The notes beneath the pieces are model-generated. The model did no database searches, had not been told where the DNA came from, and was given only the letters and a program-made list of their open reading frames with translations. The translations under genes and the position numbers were made by a program. 64,000 nt of DNA from Leminorella richardii (GTDB lineage: Bacteria; Pseudomonadota; Gammaproteobacteria; Enterobacterales; Enterobacteriaceae), in the NCBI RefSeq assembly GCF_900478135.1, contig NZ_LS483470.1, positions 3,433,001 to 3,497,000 on the forward strand, written 5' to 3'. Of the stretch, positions 7,990-16,812 are shown piece after piece (position 1 is the first letter of the stretch; the number at the start of each line of letters is the position of its first letter).

Positions 7990-10900
7990 CTATAACAGTT
8001 CGATTTTTATCCGCTCTATGGAGCTAAACTCCATCAACTCGGTTAAGCCATCTTCTCCCGTCACACCTTCAATGACATTACCGGAGGAAGTCGTTACTCT
8101 ATATTTCTGATTTGGTAGCGTTTCACCTGTACTTTGGTTCGTTATAACAAAACGCTCTTTAAACGTGTTTGGTTCAAAAGACTTCATGGCAGCTTCCTGG
8201 CTGGAAGGACCCTGCTTGGTTACACCTGCGGTTTTTATTAGCAATTCCCCTGGGGCACCAATTTCTACTTTCCCGCCAGCAATCTTAATATATCCACCAC
8301 CGCAAACTAAAATAAGCTCATCCTGAGCAGACAGTACCATTCGCTTTCCACTACCGATAAAAGTGTCTTTTGTTGACCAAGAACTCACCTGCCCCTGATG
8401 AGCCTGAATATCAATGTCGCTATTGGATGCGTAAAGCTTCATCCCTGCATCAAGAGCATATAAACCAACACCACCTCCCGCTGAAATAGTGACATTTTTG
8501 ATCGCACCTATATCGACTTGGTTGCCTGCGGTCAATGTCATATTTTGTGCACTGGCTATTTGTGTATGCTCTCCACTCGTTAAACCTATTCCTTGAGGCG
8601 CGCTAGCCAATATGACTTTCGCACTTAAATCATTTAAACGCTGTTCAAGTAAAGATTGTTGAGATTCAATATCAGCAACCAGCGCTTTCGCCTTATTCGC
8701 GGCATCCGTCAGGCTTAACATATCCATTTTGGCCTGAGTCAGTTGATTTAATGCAGCACTCATCTCAAGGCTTAATCCCGAAGCCTTCTCTTGACCATCC
8801 GCACTAATAAAAATCCCCTTCCCCGCCCTTATCGCCCCCCACTCATCGGTGCGCAGCTCAAACCCTTCCCCTCGCTGCTTGCGCTCGGCGTCCACCAGGT
8901 GGCCCATATTCAGTTGCGTCTTGCCATACTCGGTGGCGACTTTGATATGCTCCTTGCCCCGTTCGTCGTCCATCCGCAGTTTGTTATTGGCAGGAGTACG
9001 TATCACGTTGCGCTTGTGGTTAGCCGCCGTTACCAGTTCAGGGTGGCGGGAGTCGTGCATGGCGTGGGAGATATAGGGTCGGTCGGGGTTGCCGCCGGTA
9101 AAGGCAATCGCCACTTCAGTGCCGTCAATCAGCGGGAAGTGCAGGCCGTAGGTCTCGCCCGCATAGACCGACGCGCGGCGCATCCACAGGCTTTCTTCGC
9201 CCTTGCGCCAGCTGTCGTTCAGGTCAAAATCCATCTTCACCCGGTAGCGGCCATGGCTGTCCATATAGCCGTACTGATCGTTGTCCGGGCTGGTAACTCG
9301 GGCAGGCAGCGTGCCGCCAATACTCGGCCACGCCAGCAGCGCGGGCCGGTAGGGACGCAGCGCGTCGTAGGGGATACCGGTAAACGTCAGCTGATAGGCC
9401 TGACTTCTGTCGCCGATGCTCTCCACCGACACAATCAGAATGCCGCCGCCCGCTTCCGCTATCGGCGAGCCGTTCACCGTCAAAATTTGCCCCGGAGCGA
9501 GGTGCGCCAGCGTAGTCTTGCCGCTAATGGTTATCTGCTCGGTCATCAGCCGCTGATGGCGCAGTTTGCCGTACCACGCGCCCTGCCCGACGCCTTCCGG
9601 CTCTTGGCTTTCTTCACCGCCTTCGCCGTTCTCGCCACCCTCTCCGTCACCAAAACCAAACTTGTTTAGCAGGTCAGTGCCTTGGCCCATCAGGTCCTGC
9701 GCCTGTCCTGCAATACCCTGTGCGGCACCGCTGACCGCGCCGCCGATGGAGCTTGCCGCGCCGCTAACGGCAGAGCCGATGGAACTGGCGGTGGAGCTTA
9801 CGGCAGACCCCACCGAGTTCGCCACGCTGCCCGCCATGTCGCCAATGCTCGCGCCGGAACCGCCGCCGCCAGCAAAGTCCACTGGAGAAGACCCAACGCC
9901 GGACGCGCCGCCGGTAATGCCGCCTATCGTACTGCCTACAGCGCTGGTTACGCTTCCTGCCGCGCCGTCAATGGCGCCCTTCACGTTGCCGATGGCACCG
10001 CTAACCGAGTTCGCTACGCCGCTCAGCTGGCTGATACCCGGAATATCTCCCAGACCGTCCAGCAGGTTGCCAAACTGACCCAGCAGGTCGTCCTGCTCGT
10101 TGCCGCTCTGCACCACCTCGCCCCGGTCGCGGTAGTGCTCGGCGTACAGATAGTACTGCCCGCGGGTGGTGGCGTCCTTCTTCTGTTCGTTAACGTCTGA
10201 CTTCATGCCCGACTGGGCGGCGCGGTAGTTGTAGTCCTGCGTGATAACGTTCTGTGGCACCGTCTTGCGGGCGACCGACATGTCCCACACCGCCTCCAGC
10301 CCGCCGTCGTTATTGCCGGTCGGCTGACGATAGCTGGCCTGCGGGCCGTCCTGATACTGCTGCACCGAGTCGCCGAACACCACCACGTCGCAGCCGTGCT
10401 CCGCGTGGCTCTCAAAGCGGAACCAGATACCCGAATCTGCAAGCAGGCGGCGGATAAACGTCAGGTCACTCTCTTCCCACTGGGTCAGGTACTCCTTGAC
10501 CGGGTAGGTCTCTGCCAGCTCGAAGCGGAAGTCTACCCCCGTCAGTTCATGCTTGCGCAGCACCTCTTCCACTACCTGTGGCACCGTCTGATTTTGGTAG
10601 ATGGCGTTACCGCGAGTGTTGTCCAACAGCTGTAGGCGCGGGCTGACCGTCACTTCATACCGCGCTTCGTCGCCGGAAGTGGACAGCTGGCTGAACGATG
10701 TCACAATGCCGTACAGAGCGCGGGTTTCACCAAACGCGCCGCCGCCGTTCATGCCCAGCGCACCGGCTGCGCCGCTCACGGCCGAAGTCAGAGACGACAG
10801 CCCCGAGCCTGCCTTGCCCAAGGCTCCGCCAACGCTGCCCAGAAGCCCTGATGCTTTGCCCGCTATTCCGCCGACGGCACCCGCCGCGCTGCCAAGCCCG

Positions 10901-11442
10901 CTAGCCATGCCGCCCATCTTGCCCGCCACGGAACTGACCCGACCGGCAATCGATGCGCCCTGACTGGCCATCTGCGTAATGCGCTTGATGGAGAAGCCGC
11001 CGATAGGCGCGTTAAAGGCCTGACCAATCTTATCGCCGAACATCCCGCCAAAGGCGTTAAACGCCGACATCAGCTCGCTGCTCAGGCCGGAAGCGGCCCC
11101 CATCAGGTCGCTAACCCCGCCCGGCGCCAGCGCAATGGCCACGTTCTTACTCAATACCTGAGACATCGACAGCCCGTGCGGGGCGGTGAACTGCACCACA
11201 AAGCGCCACGGCTCGCTTAATTGCTCATGCCCCTCAATGCGCAAGATAGACAGCCGCGCCCCGACGCCGTCTATACCCAACTGATAGCGGTTCATGCCGT
11301 CCGAGGCGGGCGTCGCGCTACCCGCACTGCTGCCCGCGCCGCCTGAGTTCCCTTCTCCACCGCCAAACAGCCCCCCCAGCCCGTAGGCCGACAGCTGCTC
11401 GTCCAAAAGCGCCTTGCCCTTGTTGATCAGTTGGTCTTTCAT
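7990..11442 (-). CDS. vgrG: T6SS spike protein VgrG with long glycine-rich insertions
   Basis: VgrG trimers form the puncturing spike on the Hcp tube. This one is 1150 aa, against about 650-850 for simple VgrGs. The gp27-like head is interrupted twice by Gly/Ala/Ser-rich sequence, at about residues 108-236 and 449-620. An OB-fold segment (starting ARVTSPDNDQYG) follows at about 690-780, then the gp5/DUF2345 needle. The last 60 residues (from about 1090) form a small beta-rich extension with a GVTGEDGLTEL motif resembling the transthyretin-like tail that carries Tle effectors in other VgrGs. GGAGTAAAGGA precedes the ATG. Base composition changes sharply at about 8815: the 3' quarter is AT-rich like the cassette and the rest GC-rich like the core T6SS genes. 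The 144-bp gap to clpV contains a 7-bp-arm hairpin. Confidence 0.93.
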   Translation of the reverse strand: MKDQLINKGKALLDEQLSAYGLGGLFGGGEGNSGGAGSSAGSATPASDGMNRYQLGIDGVGARLSILRIEGHEQLSEPWRFVVQFTAPHGLSMSQVLSKNVAIALAPGGVSDLMGAASGLSSELMSAFNAFGGMFGDKIGQAFNAPIGGFSIKRITQMASQGASIAGRVSSVAGKMGGMASGLGSAAGAVGGIAGKASGLLGSVGGALGKAGSGLSSLTSAVSGAAGALGMNGGGAFGETRALYGIVTSFSQLSTSGDEARYEVTVSPRLQLLDNTRGNAIYQNQTVPQVVEEVLRKHELTGVDFRFELAETYPVKEYLTQWEESDLTFIRRLLADSGIWFRFESHAEHGCDVVVFGDSVQQYQDGPQASYRQPTGNNDGGLEAVWDMSVARKTVPQNVITQDYNYRAAQSGMKSDVNEQKKDATTRGQYYLYAEHYRDRGEVVQSGNEQDDLLGQFGNLLDGLGDIPGISQLSGVANSVSGAIGNVKGAIDGAAGSVTSAVGSTIGGITGGASGVGSSPVDFAGGGGSGASIGDMAGSVANSVGSAVSSTASSIGSAVSGAASSIGGAVSGAAQGIAGQAQDLMGQGTDLLNKFGFGDGEGGENGEGGEESQEPEGVGQGAWYGKLRHQRLMTEQITISGKTTLAHLAPGQILTVNGSPIAEAGGGILIVSVESIGDRSQAYQLTFTGIPYDALRPYRPALLAWPSIGGTLPARVTSPDNDQYGYMDSHGRYRVKMDFDLNDSWRKGEESLWMRRASVYAGETYGLHFPLIDGTEVAIAFTGGNPDRPYISHAMHDSRHPELVTAANHKRNVIRTPANNKLRMDDERGKEHIKVATEYGKTQLNMGHLVDAERKQRGEGFELRTDEWGAIRAGKGIFISADGQEKASGLSLEMSAALNQLTQAKMDMLSLTDAANKAKALVADIESQQSLLEQRLNDLSAKVILASAPQGIGLTSGEHTQIASAQNMTLTAGNQVDIGAIKNVTISAGGGVGLYALDAGMKLYASNSDIDIQAHQGQVSSWSTKDTFIGSGKRMVLSAQDELILVCGGGYIKIAGGKVEIGAPGELLIKTAGVTKQGPSSQEAAMKSFEPNTFKERFVITNQSTGETLPNQKYRVTTSSGNVIEGVTGEDGLTELMEFSSIERIKIELL

Positions 11443-11586
11443 TCCTTTACTCCTTGTCTGGCTTCAGAGCCGCTGCAAGCGGCTAGAGCGAGTGACGAAC
11501 CGTTTTAATCAGCTTCTGCGGATATTCCGGCCGAAAATACGCTGTGCTTTAATAACTATTCTGCTCGGCCGGAGAAGCGTCGGTAT

Positions 11587-14271
11587 TTAGCTTGGAACAG
11601 CGGCCTCCGCCACCGTTCCCTGTTCAATCACATCCAGCGTAATCCCCTCTTCCTCGCTATAGCCAAGCGAAAGCGCCTTCGCCCGGCGCTGCTGGGACTG
11701 TAGGCTTAGCAGAGTTTGCGACAGCACTGGCAAAATTTGCTGATTCAGCAGGCTGTCGATATTGCGGGCACCGCTGTCCGGCAGCAGGCATGCGCTGACA
11801 AGCGTGTCAAACAGGCTTTCCTCAACCTTGAATTCGATGCCGTAGTGGCGCTGGAGGCGTTCCGCCACTTTGTCCATCTTGATCGCCACGATCTTACGCA
11901 GCGCCTCAGCACCCAGCGGACGGTAAATCACCGTCTGGAAGCGGGCCAGCAGGGCGGGCTGGAAGTGATCCCGCAGGATCGGGTAGATCGCCTCATGCAG
12001 CAGAGAGGTCGGCGACTCCGGCTCGGCCTCCAGCTGCGCAACCATCTGGTCGCTGCCGAGGTTGGCGGTCATCAGAATCACGGTGTTGCGGAAATCGATT
12101 TCCCGCCCTTCGCCGTCGCGCATAAAACCGCGGTCGAATACCTGATAGAACAGGTTGATCACGTCGCGATGCGCTTTTTCAACCTCGTCCAGAAGGACTA
12201 CGCTGTACGGGCGGCGGCGCACGGCCTCGGTCAGAACGCCGCCCTGACCGTAGCCCACATACCCCGGCGGCGAGCCCTTAAGCTGGGAAACGGTGTGAGC
12301 TTCCTGATATTCCGACATGTTGATGGTGATAAGAGAGCGCTCGCCGCCAAACAGCAGATCCGCCAGCGCCAGCGCGCTTTCGGTTTTACCGATACCGGAC
12401 GGCCCCACCAGCAGGAACACACCCAGCGGCCCCTGCTCCGGCGTCAGGCCAGTTTTGGCGGCACGCAGGCGCTGAGCCAAAGACACCAGAGCTTCATCCT
12501 GGCCGATCACCCGCTGCGCCAGTTCGCTTTCCAGCGACAGCAGGTTGCTTTGTTCATCTTTCAGCAGGCTTTCCAGAGGTACGCCTGTCCAGTCGGCAAT
12601 CACGCCCGCCACGGTGCGGGCATCCACGTCGAGGGAGAGCAGCGGAGCGCCGCCGCAGCCCGCGTGCAGGCGCTCCTGAAGCAGCCTGATTTGGTCTGCC
12701 TCTTTTTCTTCGCTGGCTCGCAGAGCAATCAAACGCTCAACAATGCCTTTTTCTTCGGCAAACTGCTTATTCAGCGCCTCGATGCGTTCTGCCAGCGTCG
12801 TTTTTTCAGCAGCGATGTCTGCCAGACGCGACGTATCGACGTTCTCCCCTAGCTCGCGATCTTCTTTCAGAGCGATGTCTTCATATTCCAGCGCCGACAG
12901 CTGCGCTTCCAGCAGCGTGATGTCTTCCGGCACGGTGTCCAGACTCATGCGCACACGGGCGGAGGCGGTGTCGAGCAGGTCTACGGCCTTGTCCGGCAGC
13001 TGACGGCCGGTAATGTAACGGCGGGAAAGGGTGACGGCGGCGCGCACTGCTTCGTCAAGAATGTGTACGCCGTGGTGCTGGGCGTAGCGAGACTTTAAAC
13101 CGCGCAGCATCAGCGCGGCGGTATCGTCGTCCGGCTCGTCCACTTTGACCATCTGGAAGCGGCGCTCCAGCGCGGCGTCGCGCTCGAAGTACTGCTTATA
13201 TTCAGACCAGGTGGTTGCCGCAATGGTGCGCAGCTCTCCCCGCGCCAGCGCCGGCTTAAGCAGGTTGGCGGCGTCAGCGCCGCCTGCCTGATTGCCCGCG
13301 CCGATAATAGTGTGGGCTTCGTCAATAAACAGCAGAACGGGGGTTGGCGACTGCTGAACGGCGTCGATAACGTTTTTCAGCCGCTGTTCAAACTCGCCCT
13401 TTACGCCCGCGCCCGCCTGAAGCAGGCCCAGATCGAGCACGTGAACGCTAACCGGCTTCAGGCTGTCCGGCACATTGCCTTCGGCAATGCGCAGCGCCAG
13501 CCCTTCCACCAGCGCGGTTTTACCCACGCCCGGTTCGCCCACCAGAATCGGGTTGTTTTTACGGCGGCGGGAAAGAATGTCCACCATCTGGCGGATTTCT
13601 ACGTCGCGACCGAACACCGGATCGATTTTGTTCTCTTTCGCGCGCGCCGTCAGGTTAACGGTAAAGCGGTCGAGCGCCGTCGGCTGGGCAGGAGCGTTTG
13701 GCGCATCGGCGCCTTTTGATGTCAGCGGCGCAGCAACGGAAGCCGCAGCGCTATCAGCGGTTTCTCCGGCCTGATACTGCGGCGCATTGACGCGATCCGG
13801 ATTCTCATCAGACAGCTCGTCCAGCATCGGCAGTAGCCGCTGTAGCTGTACCTGTGACAGGCTCAGCAGCGGCCAGGCGTCGCGCGCCTTCAGCCACTGG
13901 GGGTTGTCGATCAGCGCCTGTAGGATATGGGCTGAGCGCACGGATTCTACGCGGTTTTCTAACGAGGCGATGAGCCAGGCTGACTTAAGCAGCTCCTGAA
14001 CAACGCCCGACAGCACCGGCTTTTGCTGTACGGTATGGGGTAGGCTTTCCAGCTGGTTGAGCAGCGCCTGCCATATGGCATCCAGATCCAGCTCGTAGCG
14101 TCGGGCTATAACCGTCAGATCGCCAGCCCCCTGTTCCAGCAGCTTTAACAGCCAGTGCTCTAGCGTGATTTCCGGATGGGCGCGGGTCTGGCACAGGCTG
14201 GCTGCGGCCTCCAGCGCCTTGGCGCAATAGGGATTGAGTCGACGTAGTAAAACGGACGGGTCGGAGATCAT
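11587..14271 (-). CDS. tssH: T6SS sheath-disassembly ATPase TssH (ClpV)
   Basis: ClpV is the AAA+ unfoldase that takes apart the contracted TssB-TssC sheath so that it can be reused. The 894-aa product has an N-terminal Clp-N domain (about 1-160) that binds sheath TssC, a first AAA module with Walker A GEPGVGKTAL (about 243) and Walker B LLFIDEAHT (about 312), a coiled-coil middle region, and a second AAA module with GPSGIGKTES (about 624) and VVLLDEVEKAH. Length and motifs are normal for the family. GGGAG lies 6 nt before the ATG. It lies between hcp and vgrG in the T6SS operon, and a strong stem-loop separates it from hcp. Confidence 0.96.
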   Translation of the reverse strand: MISDPSVLLRRLNPYCAKALEAAASLCQTRAHPEITLEHWLLKLLEQGAGDLTVIARRYELDLDAIWQALLNQLESLPHTVQQKPVLSGVVQELLKSAWLIASLENRVESVRSAHILQALIDNPQWLKARDAWPLLSLSQVQLQRLLPMLDELSDENPDRVNAPQYQAGETADSAAASVAAPLTSKGADAPNAPAQPTALDRFTVNLTARAKENKIDPVFGRDVEIRQMVDILSRRRKNNPILVGEPGVGKTALVEGLALRIAEGNVPDSLKPVSVHVLDLGLLQAGAGVKGEFEQRLKNVIDAVQQSPTPVLLFIDEAHTIIGAGNQAGGADAANLLKPALARGELRTIAATTWSEYKQYFERDAALERRFQMVKVDEPDDDTAALMLRGLKSRYAQHHGVHILDEAVRAAVTLSRRYITGRQLPDKAVDLLDTASARVRMSLDTVPEDITLLEAQLSALEYEDIALKEDRELGENVDTSRLADIAAEKTTLAERIEALNKQFAEEKGIVERLIALRASEEKEADQIRLLQERLHAGCGGAPLLSLDVDARTVAGVIADWTGVPLESLLKDEQSNLLSLESELAQRVIGQDEALVSLAQRLRAAKTGLTPEQGPLGVFLLVGPSGIGKTESALALADLLFGGERSLITINMSEYQEAHTVSQLKGSPPGYVGYGQGGVLTEAVRRRPYSVVLLDEVEKAHRDVINLFYQVFDRGFMRDGEGREIDFRNTVILMTANLGSDQMVAQLEAEPESPTSLLHEAIYPILRDHFQPALLARFQTVIYRPLGAEALRKIVAIKMDKVAERLQRHYGIEFKVEESLFDTLVSACLLPDSGARNIDSLLNQQILPVLSQTLLSLQSQQRRAKALSLGYSEEEGITLDVIEQGTVAEAAVPS

Positions 14272-14331
14272 TGGCAGCTCCCTGGCTCAACTGATACAGA
14301 TAACAAAATGAATAAGTGGGATTTAGAATGA

Positions 14332-14355
14332 CGTCGGCGAGGGCTCGCCGACGTT
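14332..14355 (-). other. Perfect stem-loop between hcp and clpV
   Basis: Eleven-base arms (ACGTCGGCGAG and its complement) flank a 2-nt centre. In the direction of the operon (minus strand) no T-run follows, so it is not a good terminator there; on the plus strand the arm is followed by TTTTT. In the hcp-clpV transcript it would most likely block 3' exonucleases and favour high Hcp over ClpV, which is an inference. Confidence 0.6.
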
Positions 14356-14395
14356 TTTAGCTAACGGAGCGCCTGACGCGCCCCGGCAAGCGGGA

Positions 14396-14884
14396 TTAAC
14401 CGCGGCCTTCGTTCCAGCTGTCGGAATGGATGATGTTGCCATCCTTGTAGGTCCACGTGATTTTCTCGTAGCGGACTTCCACTTCTTCCAGATGGTTGTA
14501 GCGCTCTTTAGCAGCGTCCTTGATGTTGTACATCACCGGCTTGATAGACACGACTTTTACGGTATCCATCATGGTGTTGAAGTACTCCACTTCCTGACCC
14601 GCGTCATCAATGCGGTACCATTTGATTTCGGCAGACTTCAGGGTCTGACCGGTAGATACCGCTTTGTACAGGTACGGGGAAGAGGAATCGACCTCTTTCA
14701 CGAACTTCAGCGGTGCGTGAACGCGGGTGCCAGTCAGTTTGCCGGTGTTGCCATCGGTAGGAATGTGAAGCTTGTGTTCAAACTCAACCACTTCAATGCT
14801 GCCTTCGCGGCCTTGAACGGTTACAGATCCCTTAATGTCGGCGCCGCCGTCGTCTTTGATAAACAGATATGCAGGAATTGCCAT
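14396..14884 (-). CDS. hcp: T6SS tube protein Hcp (TssD)
   Basis: Hcp hexamers stack into the inner tube that is shot out of the cell. The 162-aa product begins MAIPAYLFIKDDGGADIKG, the standard Hcp N-terminus, and contains GREGSIEV and TGTRVHAPL as in Hcp proteins of Enterobacterales. The start at 14884 is set by AAGGAGAG 4 nt upstream; the frame stays open further upstream into the end of the OmpA-domain gene, but that part is not Hcp. It follows that gene by 10 bp and is followed by a strong stem-loop before clpV, consistent with Hcp being needed in excess. Confidence 0.96.
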   Translation of the reverse strand: MAIPAYLFIKDDGGADIKGSVTVQGREGSIEVVEFEHKLHIPTDGNTGKLTGTRVHAPLKFVKEVDSSSPYLYKAVSTGQTLKSAEIKWYRIDDAGQEVEYFNTMMDTVKVVSIKPVMYNIKDAAKERYNHLEEVEVRYEKITWTYKDGNIIHSDSWNEGRG

Positions 14885-14894
14885 TACTCTCTCC

Positions 14895-16598
14895 TTAGTT
14901 TTGTTGAGATATTTGGTGTTCGGGCGCCAGCCGACAGGCAGACGCATCCGGCACCAAACTGATTTCCACTCTGCGGTTAGCCGCTCTTCCCTCTGCCGTT
15001 GCGTTATCGGCAATGGGTTGTGTCGCTCCATACCCCTGAATGGCGAAACAGGTTTTATCAATATCGCTGGTCTCTATCATCCAGTCGCGAACCGCTTCCG
15101 CTCTGGCTAAAGACAGCGCCTGATTGCGTTCGGCATCTCCGGTTACGTCGGTATGGCCCGCAATCAAAATCAGCCATCCCGGCTTGGCCTTAACGTTGAT
15201 TAAGGCATCCACCAGCACTTTGGTGGAGTCCGGTTTGAGCATCGATTTACCGGTGTCAAACAGCGACATGCTGTCTAACCGGACAACTTTCGGCGCCTCC
15301 ACCACAATTTGCGGAGGTGGAGGCGGCGGCCTCGGGCGGTAAGCCATGATGGCGACATCCAGCGGCGGTATCATTCTCGCTCCGGCGTAAAGCCCAACGC
15401 CCAACCGCGCGGGTTCCCCAGCTCGGTAGTACTGATCCAGCAGCGCTCTGTCGGCCTTTATCACTTTCAGGCCTGCCAGCTTGGCGTCGTAGCTGTCCAT
15501 CGGAATACGGTGATAGGACGATAAGTCGCCACCTACCTGTTCAAGCAGCCTGCCGTTGTTATAGGCCGATGAGCACAGGGCGACGACGGCAAACAGGGCG
15601 GTAAACATCAGCGCGTGACACAGCGCTCGCGCTTTCGGCGCCATCGGGCTGCTGATTGGCATATTGCTCACCAGCGGTTCCGGCAGAGTCATCGAGACGT
15701 TGCAGTTCACCGCAGGCAGCGTTAGCGTGGTCAGCTCGCCAAGGTAGTCGCACCAGACGCTTTCCCCGCTGCCGCCAACCGCGTTCAGGCACGCTACCGC
15801 CCCCGGCGTCCACGGGGGAACCGGTAACTGTTTGTCGCTAAGCGGTGTTAGAACGCTGTCGTTCAGCCACTGCCGCAGCGTTTTCAGCATCACTGCCAGG
15901 CTTTCGCGCTGGACGCTTTGCTGCCCTTCCCCCTGCCGCCGCCACACCTCCAGCGGCGTATGCGCGTTGTCTAACAGGCGGATATCCTCTTGCCCCGTCC
16001 ACCAGAACCACTGCGGTTCAGTTGACGGCATTCCCAGCCGTGCATTGACTGCCAGATAGCCCGGTAGGCGGTAGCCGCAGGCCTTGCTGGCATCCGCCCA
16101 CGACTGGCGAAACGTCTGCAGCAGCCCCTGAAGCGCCCTCTCTGAAGCGTGCCGCTCAGGAGACAGGGTCAACATCACCCCAATCCTTCCTGCCGTTTCC
16201 GGCCAGCGTCCGCTTAGAGCGTCTGCCGTTAGGGCCAGTTCGGCCATGGCCGGAACGGCTATCCATATCCCTTTGCCAGTGACCGCGACCCTGTCGCCTT
16301 CTCCATCGGAGAAGTAGTTCATCGTGGCATCGCCGGTAACCAATACCACCGGCAGTCGGCGCCTGAGGCGCTCCGGTAGCGCTTCAAGCCGTTCTTCCAG
16401 CGAGTCCAGCCAGGGAGAAACGTGCTTGACCTGTTTTGCGTACCGGTGCGTGCGCCACCCTTTGTAACCGCTGACCAAGATCGTCAGCACACAGCCTATA
16501 GCTACCCAGCCCGCAGGCAGAGGTAGGAAGAACAGCAGCAGCGCCACACACAGGCAGGTGGCGTACAGCAGCTGCGCTCGCCAGGGGTAATCACCCAC
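14895..16598 (-). CDS. T6SS-associated OmpA-family membrane protein
   Basis: This protein of about 567 aa has two N-terminal transmembrane helices (about 8-45), a large middle domain, a third helix at about 325-345, a proline run (seven Pro near residue 430) and a C-terminal OmpA-like peptidoglycan-binding domain (about 445-560) with GHTDVTGD and NQALSLARAEAVR motifs. Such proteins sit beside tssL in many enterobacterial T6SS loci and probably tether the membrane complex to the cell wall, a role that in other loci belongs to the C-terminus of TssL. No ATG start is available. GTG at 16604 has AAGGA only 1 nt away, so the GTG two codons later (16598) with 7-nt spacing is preferred. A 214-bp gap without a gene separates it from tssL. 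Confidence 0.85.
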   Translation of the reverse strand: MGDYPWRAQLLYATCLCVALLLFFLPLPAGWVAIGCVLTILVSGYKGWRTHRYAKQVKHVSPWLDSLEERLEALPERLRRRLPVVLVTGDATMNYFSDGEGDRVAVTGKGIWIAVPAMAELALTADALSGRWPETAGRIGVMLTLSPERHASERALQGLLQTFRQSWADASKACGYRLPGYLAVNARLGMPSTEPQWFWWTGQEDIRLLDNAHTPLEVWRRQGEGQQSVQRESLAVMLKTLRQWLNDSVLTPLSDKQLPVPPWTPGAVACLNAVGGSGESVWCDYLGELTTLTLPAVNCNVSMTLPEPLVSNMPISSPMAPKARALCHALMFTALFAVVALCSSAYNNGRLLEQVGGDLSSYHRIPMDSYDAKLAGLKVIKADRALLDQYYRAGEPARLGVGLYAGARMIPPLDVAIMAYRPRPPPPPPQIVVEAPKVVRLDSMSLFDTGKSMLKPDSTKVLVDALINVKAKPGWLILIAGHTDVTGDAERNQALSLARAEAVRDWMIETSDIDKTCFAIQGYGATQPIADNATAEGRAANRRVEISLVPDASACRLAPEHQISQQN

Positions 16599-16812
16599 GT
16601 TCACATCCTTAATACTCTCTATCCTTCAGTCGGCCTCTTCGCTGGCTGCATGATGTCGAGTACATTTTTAATCCCACGTCGATTTGCCTGTCTCCGTGCG
16701 GGATCCCTACCGCGCCCCTCTTTGTCTGTAAAAAAGCGCTGTCTGTAAAAACGCGCTGCGCTTTTATGCCGGCCGCGGTAAGAATGCCGGACTGGATGTC
16801 TTGCTAAACGGC

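Noticed and set aside
11716..12852. 378-codon open frame antisense to clpV
   Set aside because: Same effect of codon bias; composition is His/Gln/Arg-rich without domain features.
16605..16812. Possible small gene or remnant between tssL and the OmpA-domain gene
   Set aside because: The open frame there has no ribosome site and an Arg-rich random composition. Only a short direct repeat (TCTGTAAAAA, twice near 16730) was seen.
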